Shown: in pieces, positions 37,490 through 46,350 of the stretch | Layout: every line of letters begins with the position of its first letter | Numbering within the stretch: position 1 is the stretch's first letter | NCBI RefSeq assembly: GCF_000284375.1 | Contig: NC_017249.1 | Span: 2,086,001 to 2,150,000 of the forward strand | Reading direction: 5' to 3' | Length of the DNA stretch: 64,000 bases | Origin: Bradyrhizobium japonicum USDA 6 | Lineage (GTDB): Bacteria; Pseudomonadota; Alphaproteobacteria; Rhizobiales; Xanthobacteraceae | Notes under the pieces: generated by a model | Database searches by the model: none | Seen by the model: the letters and a program-made list of their open reading frames with translations, nothing else | What the model was told of the DNA's origin: nothing | Program-made: the position numbers and the translations under genes

Positions 37490-37987
37490 ATGGCAACGGC
37501 TGCTCTGATACCGGATAACCCCAGAAGTATAGCGTTTCGAGACTATGCCGCGCAGATAGGACAGGTCGTTGGACTTTCTGACTGGGTTCTGGTCGATCAG
37601 CAGATGATCGACGATTACGCCAAGATCACCGATGACTACGGTCCCGTTCATGTGGACGAGAAGCAGTCAAAGGAAAGAGGGCTCGACGGTACCATCGCCC
37701 ACGGGTTGCTCACCCTTTCGCTTTGCTCGAACGTGGGCGCGATGGTCAAGACCGCCCTTCCTACCATCAGTGACCGCCGTCTCCTCCTAAACTATGGTTA
37801 CGATCGGATACGGTTCATCGCGCCGGTGCCGAGAGGAAGGAGGATCAGGGCACAGTATCGCCTGATCGGGGTAGACGAGCGCGTCGAAAAGGAGTGCCTG
37901 CTGCGGTACGAGATCACCGTGGAGTTGGAGGGCGCTGAAAAGCCCGTGATGTTCGCGAATTGGCTTTTCATGGTGTATCTAAAGTGA
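37490..37987 (+). CDS. MaoC-like acyl-CoA hydratase
   Basis: A 165-residue hot-dog protein. The catalytic region reads YAKITDDYGPVHVDEKQSKE and GTIAHGLLTLSL, like R-specific enoyl-CoA hydratases (usually (S/G)-D-x-N-P-x-H). Here the usual Asn is replaced by Tyr while Asp and His are kept, so activity on an unusual substrate is possible. It is the first gene after operator copy 2 and its stop overlaps the CoA-transferase start. Likely role: hydration in the CoA-dependent lower pathway. Confidence 0.8.
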   Translation: MATAALIPDNPRSIAFRDYAAQIGQVVGLSDWVLVDQQMIDDYAKITDDYGPVHVDEKQSKERGLDGTIAHGLLTLSLCSNVGAMVKTALPTISDRRLLLNYGYDRIRFIAPVPRGRRIRAQYRLIGVDERVEKECLLRYEITVELEGAEKPVMFANWLFMVYLK

Positions 37988-39405
37988 GCGTGGCGGCACA
38001 GTGGGCTCTCGATGGCCTGCTTTCATCGCTCGGAATGAGCCGCGGCAGCGGAGCGCTCAGCTTTGTGGGGGATGATCCCATCGTTCCTAGCCGCTTCCGA
38101 CCGGCCGCGGCATGCGCAGCAGCGATTGCAGCTGAAGCGTGCGGCATTTCCGCAATCTGGAAAATGCGTAGCGGCCGCGATCAAGATATTCGGGTGGACC
38201 TACGGCATGCAGCCGTACCTGGCCTGCGTACCTCCTTGCACATCCACCAGAACGGACATCACCTGGATCTCGGTCGACCGGTTTCGGAGCGTCCAAACTT
38301 CTTTCGGACGCGTGATGGTCGTCGCATGTATCTGCTCCGCGCTTCCGCTTATCATACAAACCTGATCGCGCTTTTGGACCTCTTGAAGTGCGCGAACACG
38401 ACGGATGCAATCTCCGAGGCGACGTCAAGCTGGTCGAGTGACGACTTGGAGGATGCGCTCGCTGAACGGAAGGTCATCGGTGTGATGGCTCGCACAAGAG
38501 AAGAGTGGCTAAGTCACCCACAGGGAAGTTGGCTCTCGTCCCGACCGGTTGTCCATGTTCAGAAGATCGCAGAGAGCCCCGCTCGACCGTTTACGCCCGC
38601 CGAACGTCCGCTCTCCGACATACGCGTTCTGGACATGGCGCACCTCTTGGCAGGTCCCGTATCGGCGCGGGTGTTGGCAGAGCAGGGCGCGGACGTCCTG
38701 CGTGTCTCTGCCCCGCTTAAGCAAGACGACTTCCGCTACGTCATCGATACCAGCTTTGGCAAGCGCTCCGCATTCATCGATCTCGACCGTACCGGCGACA
38801 TGGAGACGCTGAAGAAGTTGATTACCCGAGCAGATGTCTTTGTTCAGTCGTTCCGGCCAGGTAGCCTCGCGAAGCGCGGTTTGTCACCGGAAGAGATGGC
38901 CGTGGCGCGGCCGGGCATCATCTACGTCACGATATCGGCATACGGCATGGGTGGTCCGTGGATGAAGCGCGGCGGGCTAGAACAAGTAGGCCAAGCTGTT
39001 TCAGGTCTAGCCATCGCCGAAGGTTCATCCGAGGTGCCAGTCCTGGCGCCGACCTTCACACTAAACGACTACCTGGCGGCATATCTGGGTTCGGCCGGCG
39101 TCGTCGCCGCTCTAGTTCGAAGAGCGAAGGAAGGGGGCAGCTATCGCGTTGAGGTTTCACTTACCGGCTGTTCGATGTGGCTTCAAGAACTCGGGATGCT
39201 CCCTCAAAATTTGTGGCGAAGCGAAGGCGATAGATCGACGCTCCCTGTCCCACCGATGGACTCATATTTCGAAACGTCGGGCGCGTTCGGCAATCTTACT
39301 CATCCGAAACCATTGGTCGAGTTCTCGGAAACTGCGGCGTACTGGAATTGCGGACCCTCACCGCTGGGATCATCCATCCCGGCTTGGCTCGACGCCTCCC
39401 AATAA
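37984..39405 (+). CDS. CaiB/BaiF family CoA transferase
   Basis: About 473 residues. The C-terminal two-thirds contain typical family III CoA-transferase features: VLDMAHLLAGPVSARVLAEQ, GADVLRVSAP, then KRSAFIDLDRTGD and IIYVTISAYGMGGPWMKRGG. An N-terminal extension of about 200 residues repeats parts of the fold, as in two-domain members. GTG start at 37984 overlaps the MaoC stop (GTGA). It probably moves CoA between a donor and a pathway acid. It ends 14 bases before the substrate-binding protein gene. Confidence 0.85.
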   Translation: MSVAAQWALDGLLSSLGMSRGSGALSFVGDDPIVPSRFRPAAACAAAIAAEACGISAIWKMRSGRDQDIRVDLRHAAVPGLRTSLHIHQNGHHLDLGRPVSERPNFFRTRDGRRMYLLRASAYHTNLIALLDLLKCANTTDAISEATSSWSSDDLEDALAERKVIGVMARTREEWLSHPQGSWLSSRPVVHVQKIAESPARPFTPAERPLSDIRVLDMAHLLAGPVSARVLAEQGADVLRVSAPLKQDDFRYVIDTSFGKRSAFIDLDRTGDMETLKKLITRADVFVQSFRPGSLAKRGLSPEEMAVARPGIIYVTISAYGMGGPWMKRGGLEQVGQAVSGLAIAEGSSEVPVLAPTFTLNDYLAAYLGSAGVVAALVRRAKEGGSYRVEVSLTGCSMWLQELGMLPQNLWRSEGDRSTLPVPPMDSYFETSGAFGNLTHPKPLVEFSETAAYWNCGPSPLGSSIPAWLDASQ

Positions 39406-39419
39406 GGAGCTTTGTCTCA

Positions 39420-40718
39420 ATGGTTGATCACACGACGAGTATCCGAGCCAAGAGTTCCTCACTCTTGCGTGTCGCGAATATTGTGACCCGTCGAGCGGGA
39501 GTGACCGGTCGCGCTCTTTGGTCGACGACGTTCATGCTGATTGCACTTGGAGTGTTGCCTGCCGCAGCTCAGAAAAATTACGACACAGGCGCAAGCGACA
39601 GTGAGATCAAGGTGGGCAATTTCGTTCCCTATAGCGGCCCCGCGTCTGCGTACGGCGTGATCGGAAGAGCGGAAGACGCCTATTTTCGGATGGTCAACGA
39701 TAAGGGCGGGATCAATGGTCGAAAGGTGACGTTCATCTCGTACGACGACGGATACTCCCCGCCGAAGGCCGTCGAGCAAACTCGAAAACTCGTCGAAGGG
39801 GACGAAGTGCTCTTGATGTTCGGCTCAATGGGAACGTCGTCAAACACCGCCGTGCAGAGGTACTTGAATTCCAAGAAAATCCCGCAGTTGTTCGTCGTCA
39901 GCGGGGCGGCAAAATGGAACGAACCGAAGAAGGCGCCTTGGACGATCGGGCTGGTACCAAGCTACGAGACCGAGGGGCGGATCTACGCCAAGTATATCGT
40001 CGCAAATTTACCGAACGCAAAGATATCTATTCTGTATCAGAACGACGACTTCGGAAAGGATGTCCTGAAGGGATTGCGCGACGGTCTGGGCGAGTCAGCT
40101 GGATCTGCGATAGTAGCAATCGAGAGCTATGAGGTCTCAGAACCGACAATCGATTCTCACGTTGTCAAGCTGCGCAGCACAGGGAGCGATGTGTTCATCA
40201 ACATTGCTTCGCCGAAATTCGCGGCGCAAGCCATCAAGAAAATCGCGGAACTCGACTGGCGCCCCGCCCATTTTCTTTCCTATGTTTCTTCGTCGGTCGG
40301 CGGCGTGATTAGGCCCGCAGGCATCGCCAACGCCCAAGGCATCATATCCTCAGCATATGCCAAGGACGTTAGCGATCCGGTGTGGAGTCAGGATCAAGCG
40401 CTCTCCGACTATCGCGCATTCCTGTCGAAGTACCTCCCCGGAGCAGATCCGACTGATGGCCTACTGCTGACCGGCTACATGCACGCAGAAGCGCTCGAGC
40501 AGGTCTTGCGACAATGTGGAGATGACCTGACACGCCAGAACGTCATGAAGCAGGCCGCCAATCTCAAGGGGGTCACGTTGCCTGGCATGCTCCCCGGGAT
40601 CACGATTGACACGTCTCCCGATGACTACGCAGCCATCGAGAAGCTGCAGCTTATAAAGTTTTCCGGAACAAGTTGGTCGAGATTCGGTGAAGTCCTCGAC
40701 GCGAATGTCGCCCGATAG
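39420..40718 (+). CDS. ABC transporter substrate-binding protein, LivJ/aromatic type (first)
   Basis: About 432 residues, periplasmic. Signal peptide (ALWSTTFMLIALGVLPAAAQ) after a long basic N terminus. The mature domain is a type I periplasmic binding fold: IKVGNFVPYSGPASAYGVIG, then NDKGGINGRKVTFISYDDGY, and FGSMGTSSNTAVQRYLNSKK. Its family imports branched-chain amino acids and aromatic acids. No permease or ATPase genes are adjacent, so it must pair with components encoded elsewhere. ATG 39420. Confidence 0.88.
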   Translation: MVDHTTSIRAKSSSLLRVANIVTRRAGVTGRALWSTTFMLIALGVLPAAAQKNYDTGASDSEIKVGNFVPYSGPASAYGVIGRAEDAYFRMVNDKGGINGRKVTFISYDDGYSPPKAVEQTRKLVEGDEVLLMFGSMGTSSNTAVQRYLNSKKIPQLFVVSGAAKWNEPKKAPWTIGLVPSYETEGRIYAKYIVANLPNAKISILYQNDDFGKDVLKGLRDGLGESAGSAIVAIESYEVSEPTIDSHVVKLRSTGSDVFINIASPKFAAQAIKKIAELDWRPAHFLSYVSSSVGGVIRPAGIANAQGIISSAYAKDVSDPVWSQDQALSDYRAFLSKYLPGADPTDGLLLTGYMHAEALEQVLRQCGDDLTRQNVMKQAANLKGVTLPGMLPGITIDTSPDDYAAIEKLQLIKFSGTSWSRFGEVLDANVAR

Positions 40719-40765
40719 TGCTGCCATTTTCCTCACAGTCACAGAAGGTTAATCAGGAGAGTTTT

Positions 40766-41152
40766 ATGTCTACACGCGTTATTGAGCCGTCGAAAGTACT
40801 GAAGCCGTTCGGATTCTGGAATACAGCGTTCGAGATCTCGAGTGGTTCCCGAATGCTGATCACAGGCGGCATCTCTGGAGTAAAGCTGGACGGCAGTTTC
40901 GATGCCGACATCGAAGGGCAAACAAAGCAGATGTTTGCGAACGTCATCGCGGTGCTCGACGAGGCGGGAATGAGTATGGAGAACGTGGTGAAACTGAACA
41001 CGTTCCTGGTGGATTTCAGCGACTACGAGCAATACTCGAAGACGAGAGAGGGGTTCCTCGGAAGCAGGAAGCCAGCGGTAACGCTGCTCGTGATCAACGG
41101 ATTACCACGTCCCGGGCTGAGGGTCGAAGTCGATCTCGTAGCAGTCGAATAG
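40766..41152 (+). CDS. RidA/YjgF family protein (first)
   Basis: About 128 residues. Typical RidA pattern: FGFWNTAFEISSGSRMLITG, then QTKQMFANVIAVLDEAGMSM and KLNTFLVDFSDYEQY. The otherwise conserved catalytic Arg near the C terminus is present in PRPGLRVEVDLVAVE. Members deaminate reactive enamines; one branch includes 2-aminomuconate deaminases of aminophenol/hydroxyanthranilate pathways. The ATG at 40766 is preceded by AGGAG. In the operon with two substrate-binding proteins. Confidence 0.82.
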   Translation: MSTRVIEPSKVLKPFGFWNTAFEISSGSRMLITGGISGVKLDGSFDADIEGQTKQMFANVIAVLDEAGMSMENVVKLNTFLVDFSDYEQYSKTREGFLGSRKPAVTLLVINGLPRPGLRVEVDLVAVE

Positions 41153-41209
41153 CAGAACAACCGGCGCTGCGAGAGCGCGAGGTTCTTGGAAAACAGTACG
41201 GAGCTATCG

Positions 41210-42418
41210 ATGCGTGCGACGATGTGGACAGCGATCCTTTGCTTATGTGCCCTCAGCCTGACCCCAGTAAGCGCCGAGATTCCCAACAGCAAACTCGTAG
41301 TGGGCGTGCTCACGGATTTTTCAGGACCGTTCTCGGACTCGACGGGCAAAGGATCCTTGGCGGCTGCTCAATTGGCCGCTGAGGACTTCGCGAAGGAAGC
41401 AGGCGGCATCAAGGTCGAAATTGTGTCGGCCGACCATCAGAACAAGGCAGACATTGGAGCGACCATCGCGCGGAAATGGATGGACGTCGATGGTGTCACC
41501 GCCATCGTCGACCTTCCAAATTCTGGAGTAGCTTTGGCGGTGATTTCGGCCGTAAAGGAGAGAAATCGAGTGACGCTGGCTTCCGGCTCGGCTTCATCCG
41601 ATCTTACCGGGAAGCAGTGTGAGCCGACCACGGTGCAGTGGGCTTGGGATACTTGGGCCCTGGGTAATGCCGCAAGTCGAGCCATCTCCGGCGGAGTCGA
41701 TAATAGCTGGTTTTTCATTGGCTTCGACTACGCACTCGGCAAAGCGCTCCAGCGCGATACCGCCGAAGCTGTGAAGAGGCAGGGCGGGACAATCGTCGGA
41801 TCTGTTTCTCACCCGCTCAATACCGCCGATTTCGCATCTTATCTGCTGCAGGCACAATCGTCCGGGGCGAAAGTGATTGCGTTGGCGAATACCGGCCATG
41901 ATTTTCTGAACTCGGTCAAGCAGGCATCGGAGTTCGGATTGTTAGGAAATGGGCGCAAGCTCGCCGCCCTGTTCGGCGAAGTGAACGAAATCGAGGGGAT
42001 CGGTTTGAAGGAAGCTCAGGGATTGATCGTGAGCTTGCCCTTCTACTGGGATCTGAACGACAGCACCCGAACGTGGACGAAGAGATTTCAGGAAAAGCTT
42101 CCGGGTAAAGTGCCGAACAGCAACCAATCCGCTACATATTCGGCCACACTCGCTTATCTCCGAGCGGCAAAAGCGGCCGACACTATCGAAGGCGAGAAAG
42201 TCGTGAAGGAAATGCGAAAGACCACAATCCATGACCCGCTTTACGGCGAAGTCGACGTTCGGATTGATGGAAGAGCAGTTCATGAGTTCTATGTCTTCCG
42301 GGTGAAGACACCCGCTGAGTCTACGGGGCGTCATGACGTTTTGAAGTTGATGCAAACCATTCCGCCGGCCGAAGCGTTCCGCCCCCTGGACCAAGGAGGC
42401 TGTCCACTCGTGAAGTAG
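41210..42418 (+). CDS. ABC transporter substrate-binding protein, LivJ/aromatic type (second)
   Basis: About 402 residues. Signal peptide MWTAILCLCALSLTPVSAEI, then a periplasmic binding fold with KLVVGVLTDFSGPFSDSTGK and SADHQNKADIGATIARKWMD. It is not a close copy of the gene at 39420; the repeated IGADI-type region and the SCPLVK tail differ. Like the first, it has no local permease. ATG 41210 (MRATMW) is used; 41186 is an alternative without better support. Confidence 0.85.
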   Translation: MRATMWTAILCLCALSLTPVSAEIPNSKLVVGVLTDFSGPFSDSTGKGSLAAAQLAAEDFAKEAGGIKVEIVSADHQNKADIGATIARKWMDVDGVTAIVDLPNSGVALAVISAVKERNRVTLASGSASSDLTGKQCEPTTVQWAWDTWALGNAASRAISGGVDNSWFFIGFDYALGKALQRDTAEAVKRQGGTIVGSVSHPLNTADFASYLLQAQSSGAKVIALANTGHDFLNSVKQASEFGLLGNGRKLAALFGEVNEIEGIGLKEAQGLIVSLPFYWDLNDSTRTWTKRFQEKLPGKVPNSNQSATYSATLAYLRAAKAADTIEGEKVVKEMRKTTIHDPLYGEVDVRIDGRAVHEFYVFRVKTPAESTGRHDVLKLMQTIPPAEAFRPLDQGGCPLVK

Positions 42419-42439
42419 CGGGCGGCGCCGAAGCGGATA

Positions 42440-43324
42440 ATGACGATGAATGAAGCGAGTGGCCCGGTCGCGATAATTGGTACCGGCGGATTGAACGCAA
42501 GCGCTTGGACGAGAGCTTTGCTTTCAAAGGGAATCAAGGTTCGTTCGCTGGTTCGGAGGCCGGAGGAACATAGATCGACGGCGTATCAAGAGTTCGTGTA
42601 TTTTGATCTTGAGCAAGTAAGCTCGCACGAAGTTGCGCTTGCAGGTGTGGAAAGCGTAGCGCTCGTAACTCCAGCAAACCTTTGCCAGGTAGCAAATGAA
42701 CTAAGGGTAATCCGGGCTGCGATCCACTCGCGAGTAAAGCGAATTGTCAAGCTATCGGTTCTGGGAGCGGAGCTTCCTCATCCCATTTCCTTCTTCGCGC
42801 GCAGCGCAGCAGACGTTGAGCGCGCCCTTCGGGATAGCGCGGTCAATTGCGTGATCCTACGGTCAAATGCTTTCATGCAGAATACACTGCTCCAGCGGAA
42901 ATCGATCGCGGCGGGAAGATACGTCGAACCGCAGGGATTGCCACCGTGCAGCTTCATAGATGTTGAAGACATCGCAGAAGTCGCAGTGAAGGCTTGCAGC
43001 GGCGAACTCGATGGGCAGGTCTTGACGCTGTCAGGCAAGGCGGCGCTATCCGGCCGCGATATCGCGCTCGCCTATGAGGTCGCGCTAGGACACAAGGTGG
43101 ATCTCTCCGTTCTCCCACTGAGTGAGTACAAGGATATGTTATCAGGAGCAGGACTACCGGAATGGCGCTCGGGAGCGTTGATGGAACTTTATGACAACCT
43201 TCTCAAGCAGAAAGGGTCGCACTTGTCTCAAGTCGGCGCGGACCTTACACCCATCATCGGACGACCTGCACGGTCGTTCGACCAGTTCGTTCGAAGCAAC
43301 ATCGCGGCGCTTTCCATCAACTAG
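42440..43324 (+). CDS. NmrA-like NAD(P)-binding protein
   Basis: A 294-residue Rossmann protein. Nucleotide-binding start (VAIIGTGGLNASAWTRALLS; the GxxGxxG motif is changed to GTGGLNAS), then VRSLVRRPEEHRS, a VKLSVLGAELPHPISFF stretch and RSNAFMQNTLLQRKSI. NmrA/QOR2-type proteins act as redox sensors or quinone reductases; the catalytic YxxxK of SDR enzymes is not evident. It is the last gene of the operon after copy 2. A second NmrA-like gene is at 56927. Confidence 0.75.
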   Translation: MTMNEASGPVAIIGTGGLNASAWTRALLSKGIKVRSLVRRPEEHRSTAYQEFVYFDLEQVSSHEVALAGVESVALVTPANLCQVANELRVIRAAIHSRVKRIVKLSVLGAELPHPISFFARSAADVERALRDSAVNCVILRSNAFMQNTLLQRKSIAAGRYVEPQGLPPCSFIDVEDIAEVAVKACSGELDGQVLTLSGKAALSGRDIALAYEVALGHKVDLSVLPLSEYKDMLSGAGLPEWRSGALMELYDNLLKQKGSHLSQVGADLTPIIGRPARSFDQFVRSNIAALSIN

Positions 43325-43352
43325 CATCGCGACGAACGCTCGCAATCAAACA

Positions 43353-43925
43353 TCACGGTCTCTTGGACGCCCGCGCTTTCGGAGGTGCTTTCATCTGAAC
43401 GGTGTCTTCCAATTCGACCTCCGCATCGTCCTCGGGGACGACCGTCTTCGCGATCGTTCCGATTCGCTCAAGTAGTCGAAGAAAATCGGCGCGTTCCTGA
43501 AGAGTAAGCTCTCCAATCAGCGCCGCCTGCCGCTTTTGAGCATCCCTCATTATCTTGTCAAAAATCTGCCTGCCACGTTTGGTGAGAAAGAGCACCTGAC
43601 GGCGTCCATCACTGGGGTCGCGGACACGCTCAACCATCTTTTTCTGCGACAGGAGTTCTAATGCACGACTGATTTGAGCCTTATCCATTCCGGAGTGTGA
43701 ATTGACGTCGACGGCGGAGATCGGTGTCCGATCAACCAGCAGGGTCAACATTCGCCATTCGGACAAGCCAATGTCGTGATCTGCGAGGTAGAGCTTGGTC
43801 AGGCGGCGATGCAACAACGTGCTCAGCGCCGTCACTTTGACGCTGATAAAATCGGAGACCGAGAGGTTCCCGCCTTCGGAGCCCAGGTTGCGCCAGGCAG
43901 CATCAGATTTCGCGCTCATTCCCAT
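43353..43925 (-). CDS. MarR family regulator, candidate controller of the dyad regulon
   Basis: A 190-residue regulator. A winged helix-turn-helix of the MarR fold: LADHDIGLSEWRMLTLLVDR, then DVNSHSGMDKAQISRALELL, and KMVERVRDPSDGRRQVLFLT for the wing. The N-terminal extension (MSAKSDAAWRNLGSEGGNLS) and the acidic/basic tail are unusual. It is the only dedicated regulator gene inside the 35-59 kb region, and MarR proteins bind dyads of about this length. Its own promoter shows no copy of the dyad. It is divergent from the amidohydrolase gene at 44099. Ligand unknown; probably the substrate or an intermediate. Confidence 0.88.
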   Translation of the reverse strand: MGMSAKSDAAWRNLGSEGGNLSVSDFISVKVTALSTLLHRRLTKLYLADHDIGLSEWRMLTLLVDRTPISAVDVNSHSGMDKAQISRALELLSQKKMVERVRDPSDGRRQVLFLTKRGRQIFDKIMRDAQKRQAALIGELTLQERADFLRLLERIGTIAKTVVPEDDAEVELEDTVQMKAPPKARASKRP

Positions 43926-44068
43926 CCTCTCTAACCAGGCGCCTTATTGCCTCATTATATGGCGGCCGGGAAGCGCAAGCACGTTGTTATCGCCCTGCGG
44001 GTCGCAATCTGCCCAGCTTTTATCGCCGAAGCGGCTCGTGACAAACCTGGCGCGGCAGGCTATAAAAG

Positions 44069-44087
44069 TAGTTGTCTAATCAACGAA
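44069..44087 (+). promoter_or_regulatory. Dyad operator copy 3, overlapping a transcription start
   Basis: TAGTTGTCTAATCAACGAA, 11 bases before the ATG at 44099. Directly upstream is a good promoter: GTGACA, 17 bases, TATAAA (44061-44066), so the operator covers the expected start point. A bound repressor would block initiation. Confidence 0.8.
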
Positions 44088-44098
44088 AGGCGACCTGA

Positions 44099-45784
44099 AT
44101 GGCGGTGCGAGGGCTTGAACAGGATCCGGCCAAAAGATCGACGTCGGTAAATGACCCATCGCTCGTCTTGTTGAACGGCAACATCCTGACGATGGACAAG
44201 GCGGGCCGCAAAGCCGAAGCGATTGCCGTGCGCGACGGGCGAGTTCTCGCGCTTGGTACAAACGCGACGATTGCGGCGATCGCGAGCGACAGATCGCGAC
44301 AAATCGATCTCAAAGGGAAGACGGTAGTCCCCGGACTGATGGATACTCATCTCCATCTCCGGGATGTTGGCACCGCAGATTATGTGGTCGATCTAAAGGC
44401 CGCGCGTTCGGTACCGGAGGCCCAAGAACTGATCCGAGCCTTCGTTGCCACGAAGAAGCCTGGAGAATGGATTCGCGGAACCGCTTGGCATCCGCCTTCC
44501 CAACTAACCGAAGGGCGATATCTATCTCGCCAAGAGATCGATCGGGTTGCACCCAGTAACCCGGTATACTTGCGAGCAATCGGTCACACTTCCATGGCCA
44601 ACACGCGTGCATTCGAAGCGTTGGGGCTTGATCGTGCGACGCCGGACCCGGCAAACGGAAAATTCGAGCGCGACGCTTCGGGCGAATTTACGGGTCTGCT
44701 GATTGAGACGGCGCTTCGCAAAGTTGAACGCATGATGCCTCCCTGGTCGCCGGATGAGGAGGTAGCGCAGTTCAAAATCGCGCAGTCGGTTCTCAATTCC
44801 CACGGTATTACGAGCGTGGTGGCGGGTGCCATTTCGTCGAGCGAGATTGCGGCACTTCATCGGATCAAGTCGTGCGGACAGGCCACGCTTCGGGTCGGCC
44901 TGATGTTTCGGCCGTTTCCTCCTCTAGACAACCTGGCGTGGGAAGATACGATCCGTGGCAATGGAGCATCGTCAGGTTTCGGAGACGAGTGGCTGAAATT
45001 CGCTGCGGTAAAGATTGCTTACGATGGGGGCATGACGTTGAAGACCGCGCTTATGCGCGAACCATACCCGAATTCGGCTCCGGACTGGTGCGGATTTTCT
45101 CATCAGACGTACGAACGTTTGAAAGAGCTCGTCGCGATCTGCAATCGGTATAACTGGCGGGTAGGCGTGCATGCTGTCGGTGACAAGGCAGTCGATCATG
45201 CGCTGGATGCTTACGAACAGGCCGATCAGGAGAAGTCGATCTTAGGGCAACGATTTATTCTGATACATGCAAGCCTCATCCGCAAGGATCAGATGGAGCG
45301 CGCCAAGCGGTTGGGGGTGCGCGTCGACTTCCAAAACGTCTTCATGTGGAATCGGGCATCCGCGGTGTCGGACGCGTTGGGCGCTGAGCGAGCACAGCGC
45401 GCTATTCCTGCCAAAAGTCTGATCGATGTGCTTGGGATCGAAAGCCTCGGGGCGGGAACGGATTATCCGGTCAACACTCTCAATCCGTTCGTCAACATGT
45501 ACGTCATGGTGACGCGCATGGACGCGACAGGAAGAGCGTACGGCCTCAACGAAGCGATAAGCCGCGAGCAGGCGCTGCGTCTCTACACCAGTGCAGCGTC
45601 GCACTACACCTTCGAGGAACTGGATAAGGGGACGTTGGAAGAAGGAAAGTTCGCGGACATGGCAGTTTTGTCTGGCGATCCGATGACCGTGCCCGAGAAA
45701 GACATTAAGGACATCACGGCCGAACTGACGGTCGTGAACGGGCGAGTCGTATTCAGCGGCGGGTCGTTTGCAGCGGAAAATTGA
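44099..45784 (+). CDS. Amidohydrolase family 3 (YtcJ-like) enzyme, first paralogue
   Basis: A 561-residue metal-dependent hydrolase. Beta-sandwich N terminus (LVLLNGNILTMDKAGRKAEA), then VVPGLMDTHLHLRDVG with the HxH metal ligands, and later HAVGDKAVDHALDAYE and ESLGAGTDYPVNTLNPFVNM. The family hydrolyses amide or imide bonds (N-substituted formamide deformylase-like). Here it may release an amine or an acyl or glutamyl group from an aromatic amide. A close paralogue lies at 47816. Operator copy 3 is directly upstream. It is followed 44 bases later by the dioxygenase gene. Confidence 0.88.
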   Translation: MAVRGLEQDPAKRSTSVNDPSLVLLNGNILTMDKAGRKAEAIAVRDGRVLALGTNATIAAIASDRSRQIDLKGKTVVPGLMDTHLHLRDVGTADYVVDLKAARSVPEAQELIRAFVATKKPGEWIRGTAWHPPSQLTEGRYLSRQEIDRVAPSNPVYLRAIGHTSMANTRAFEALGLDRATPDPANGKFERDASGEFTGLLIETALRKVERMMPPWSPDEEVAQFKIAQSVLNSHGITSVVAGAISSSEIAALHRIKSCGQATLRVGLMFRPFPPLDNLAWEDTIRGNGASSGFGDEWLKFAAVKIAYDGGMTLKTALMREPYPNSAPDWCGFSHQTYERLKELVAICNRYNWRVGVHAVGDKAVDHALDAYEQADQEKSILGQRFILIHASLIRKDQMERAKRLGVRVDFQNVFMWNRASAVSDALGAERAQRAIPAKSLIDVLGIESLGAGTDYPVNTLNPFVNMYVMVTRMDATGRAYGLNEAISREQALRLYTSAASHYTFEELDKGTLEEGKFADMAVLSGDPMTVPEKDIKDITAELTVVNGRVVFSGGSFAAEN

Positions 45785-45828
45785 CGGCTTTTCTTCGCTT
45801 ATTAGAAGCAAACCACTAGGAGGGGTTC

Positions 45829-46341
45829 ATGCTCAATTGTCTTCCGCTCGTGAAGTTGGATGAAGTCACTTTTGAACTTCGGAATACGCAAAGGCGCGTG
45901 GCAGTGCTCTGGCAGGAACCGGAGTCGCTGGCGTTTGTAGCGCGTGGTCGCGAATACAGAAGCGAATTTCACATAAACGAAAGCGATGAGTTTACTTACA
46001 TGATCAGTGGGACAATGAATCTTCACTTCCGGACGCCGGAAGGTAGAGAGGAGGTTCTTGTCATTCCGGAGGGTGCGGTCAACTTCATGCCGGCGGGAAC
46101 TCCCCATTCCCCACGGTTCCCGCCGGACGCGTTTGCACTCATCGTCGAACGGGGTCGGCGGACGGGAGAGGTCGACAGATTTCACTGGTTCTGTCCTAAG
46201 TGCGATCAGTTCCTGCACGAGGAGGTTTTTACTGTGTCGGACTACCGGGCTGACCCTGTTTCGCAGGCATACCGGAATTTCTTCGAAAGCGAAGCCGCGC
46301 GAACATGCAAGGAGTGCGGAAACGTGATGGCCAAACCGTAG
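45829..46341 (+). CDS. 3-hydroxyanthranilate 3,4-dioxygenase-like cupin
   Basis: A 170-residue ring-cleaving dioxygenase. The cupin iron site is visible as FHINESDEFTYMISGTMNL (His, Glu) and PAGTPHSPRFPPDAF (His). The C-terminal rubredoxin-like knuckle has CPKC and CKEC pairs, as in bacterial enzymes. The family cleaves 3-hydroxyanthranilate or, in some members, 4-amino-3-hydroxybenzoate, giving aminomuconate semialdehydes. Next to an ACMSD-like decarboxylase and a RidA protein, which fits an amino-aromatic meta-cleavage route. AGGAGG precedes the ATG. Confidence 0.88.
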   Translation: MLNCLPLVKLDEVTFELRNTQRRVAVLWQEPESLAFVARGREYRSEFHINESDEFTYMISGTMNLHFRTPEGREEVLVIPEGAVNFMPAGTPHSPRFPPDAFALIVERGRRTGEVDRFHWFCPKCDQFLHEEVFTVSDYRADPVSQAYRNFFESEAARTCKECGNVMAKP

Positions 46342-46350
46342 GCTTTGATC

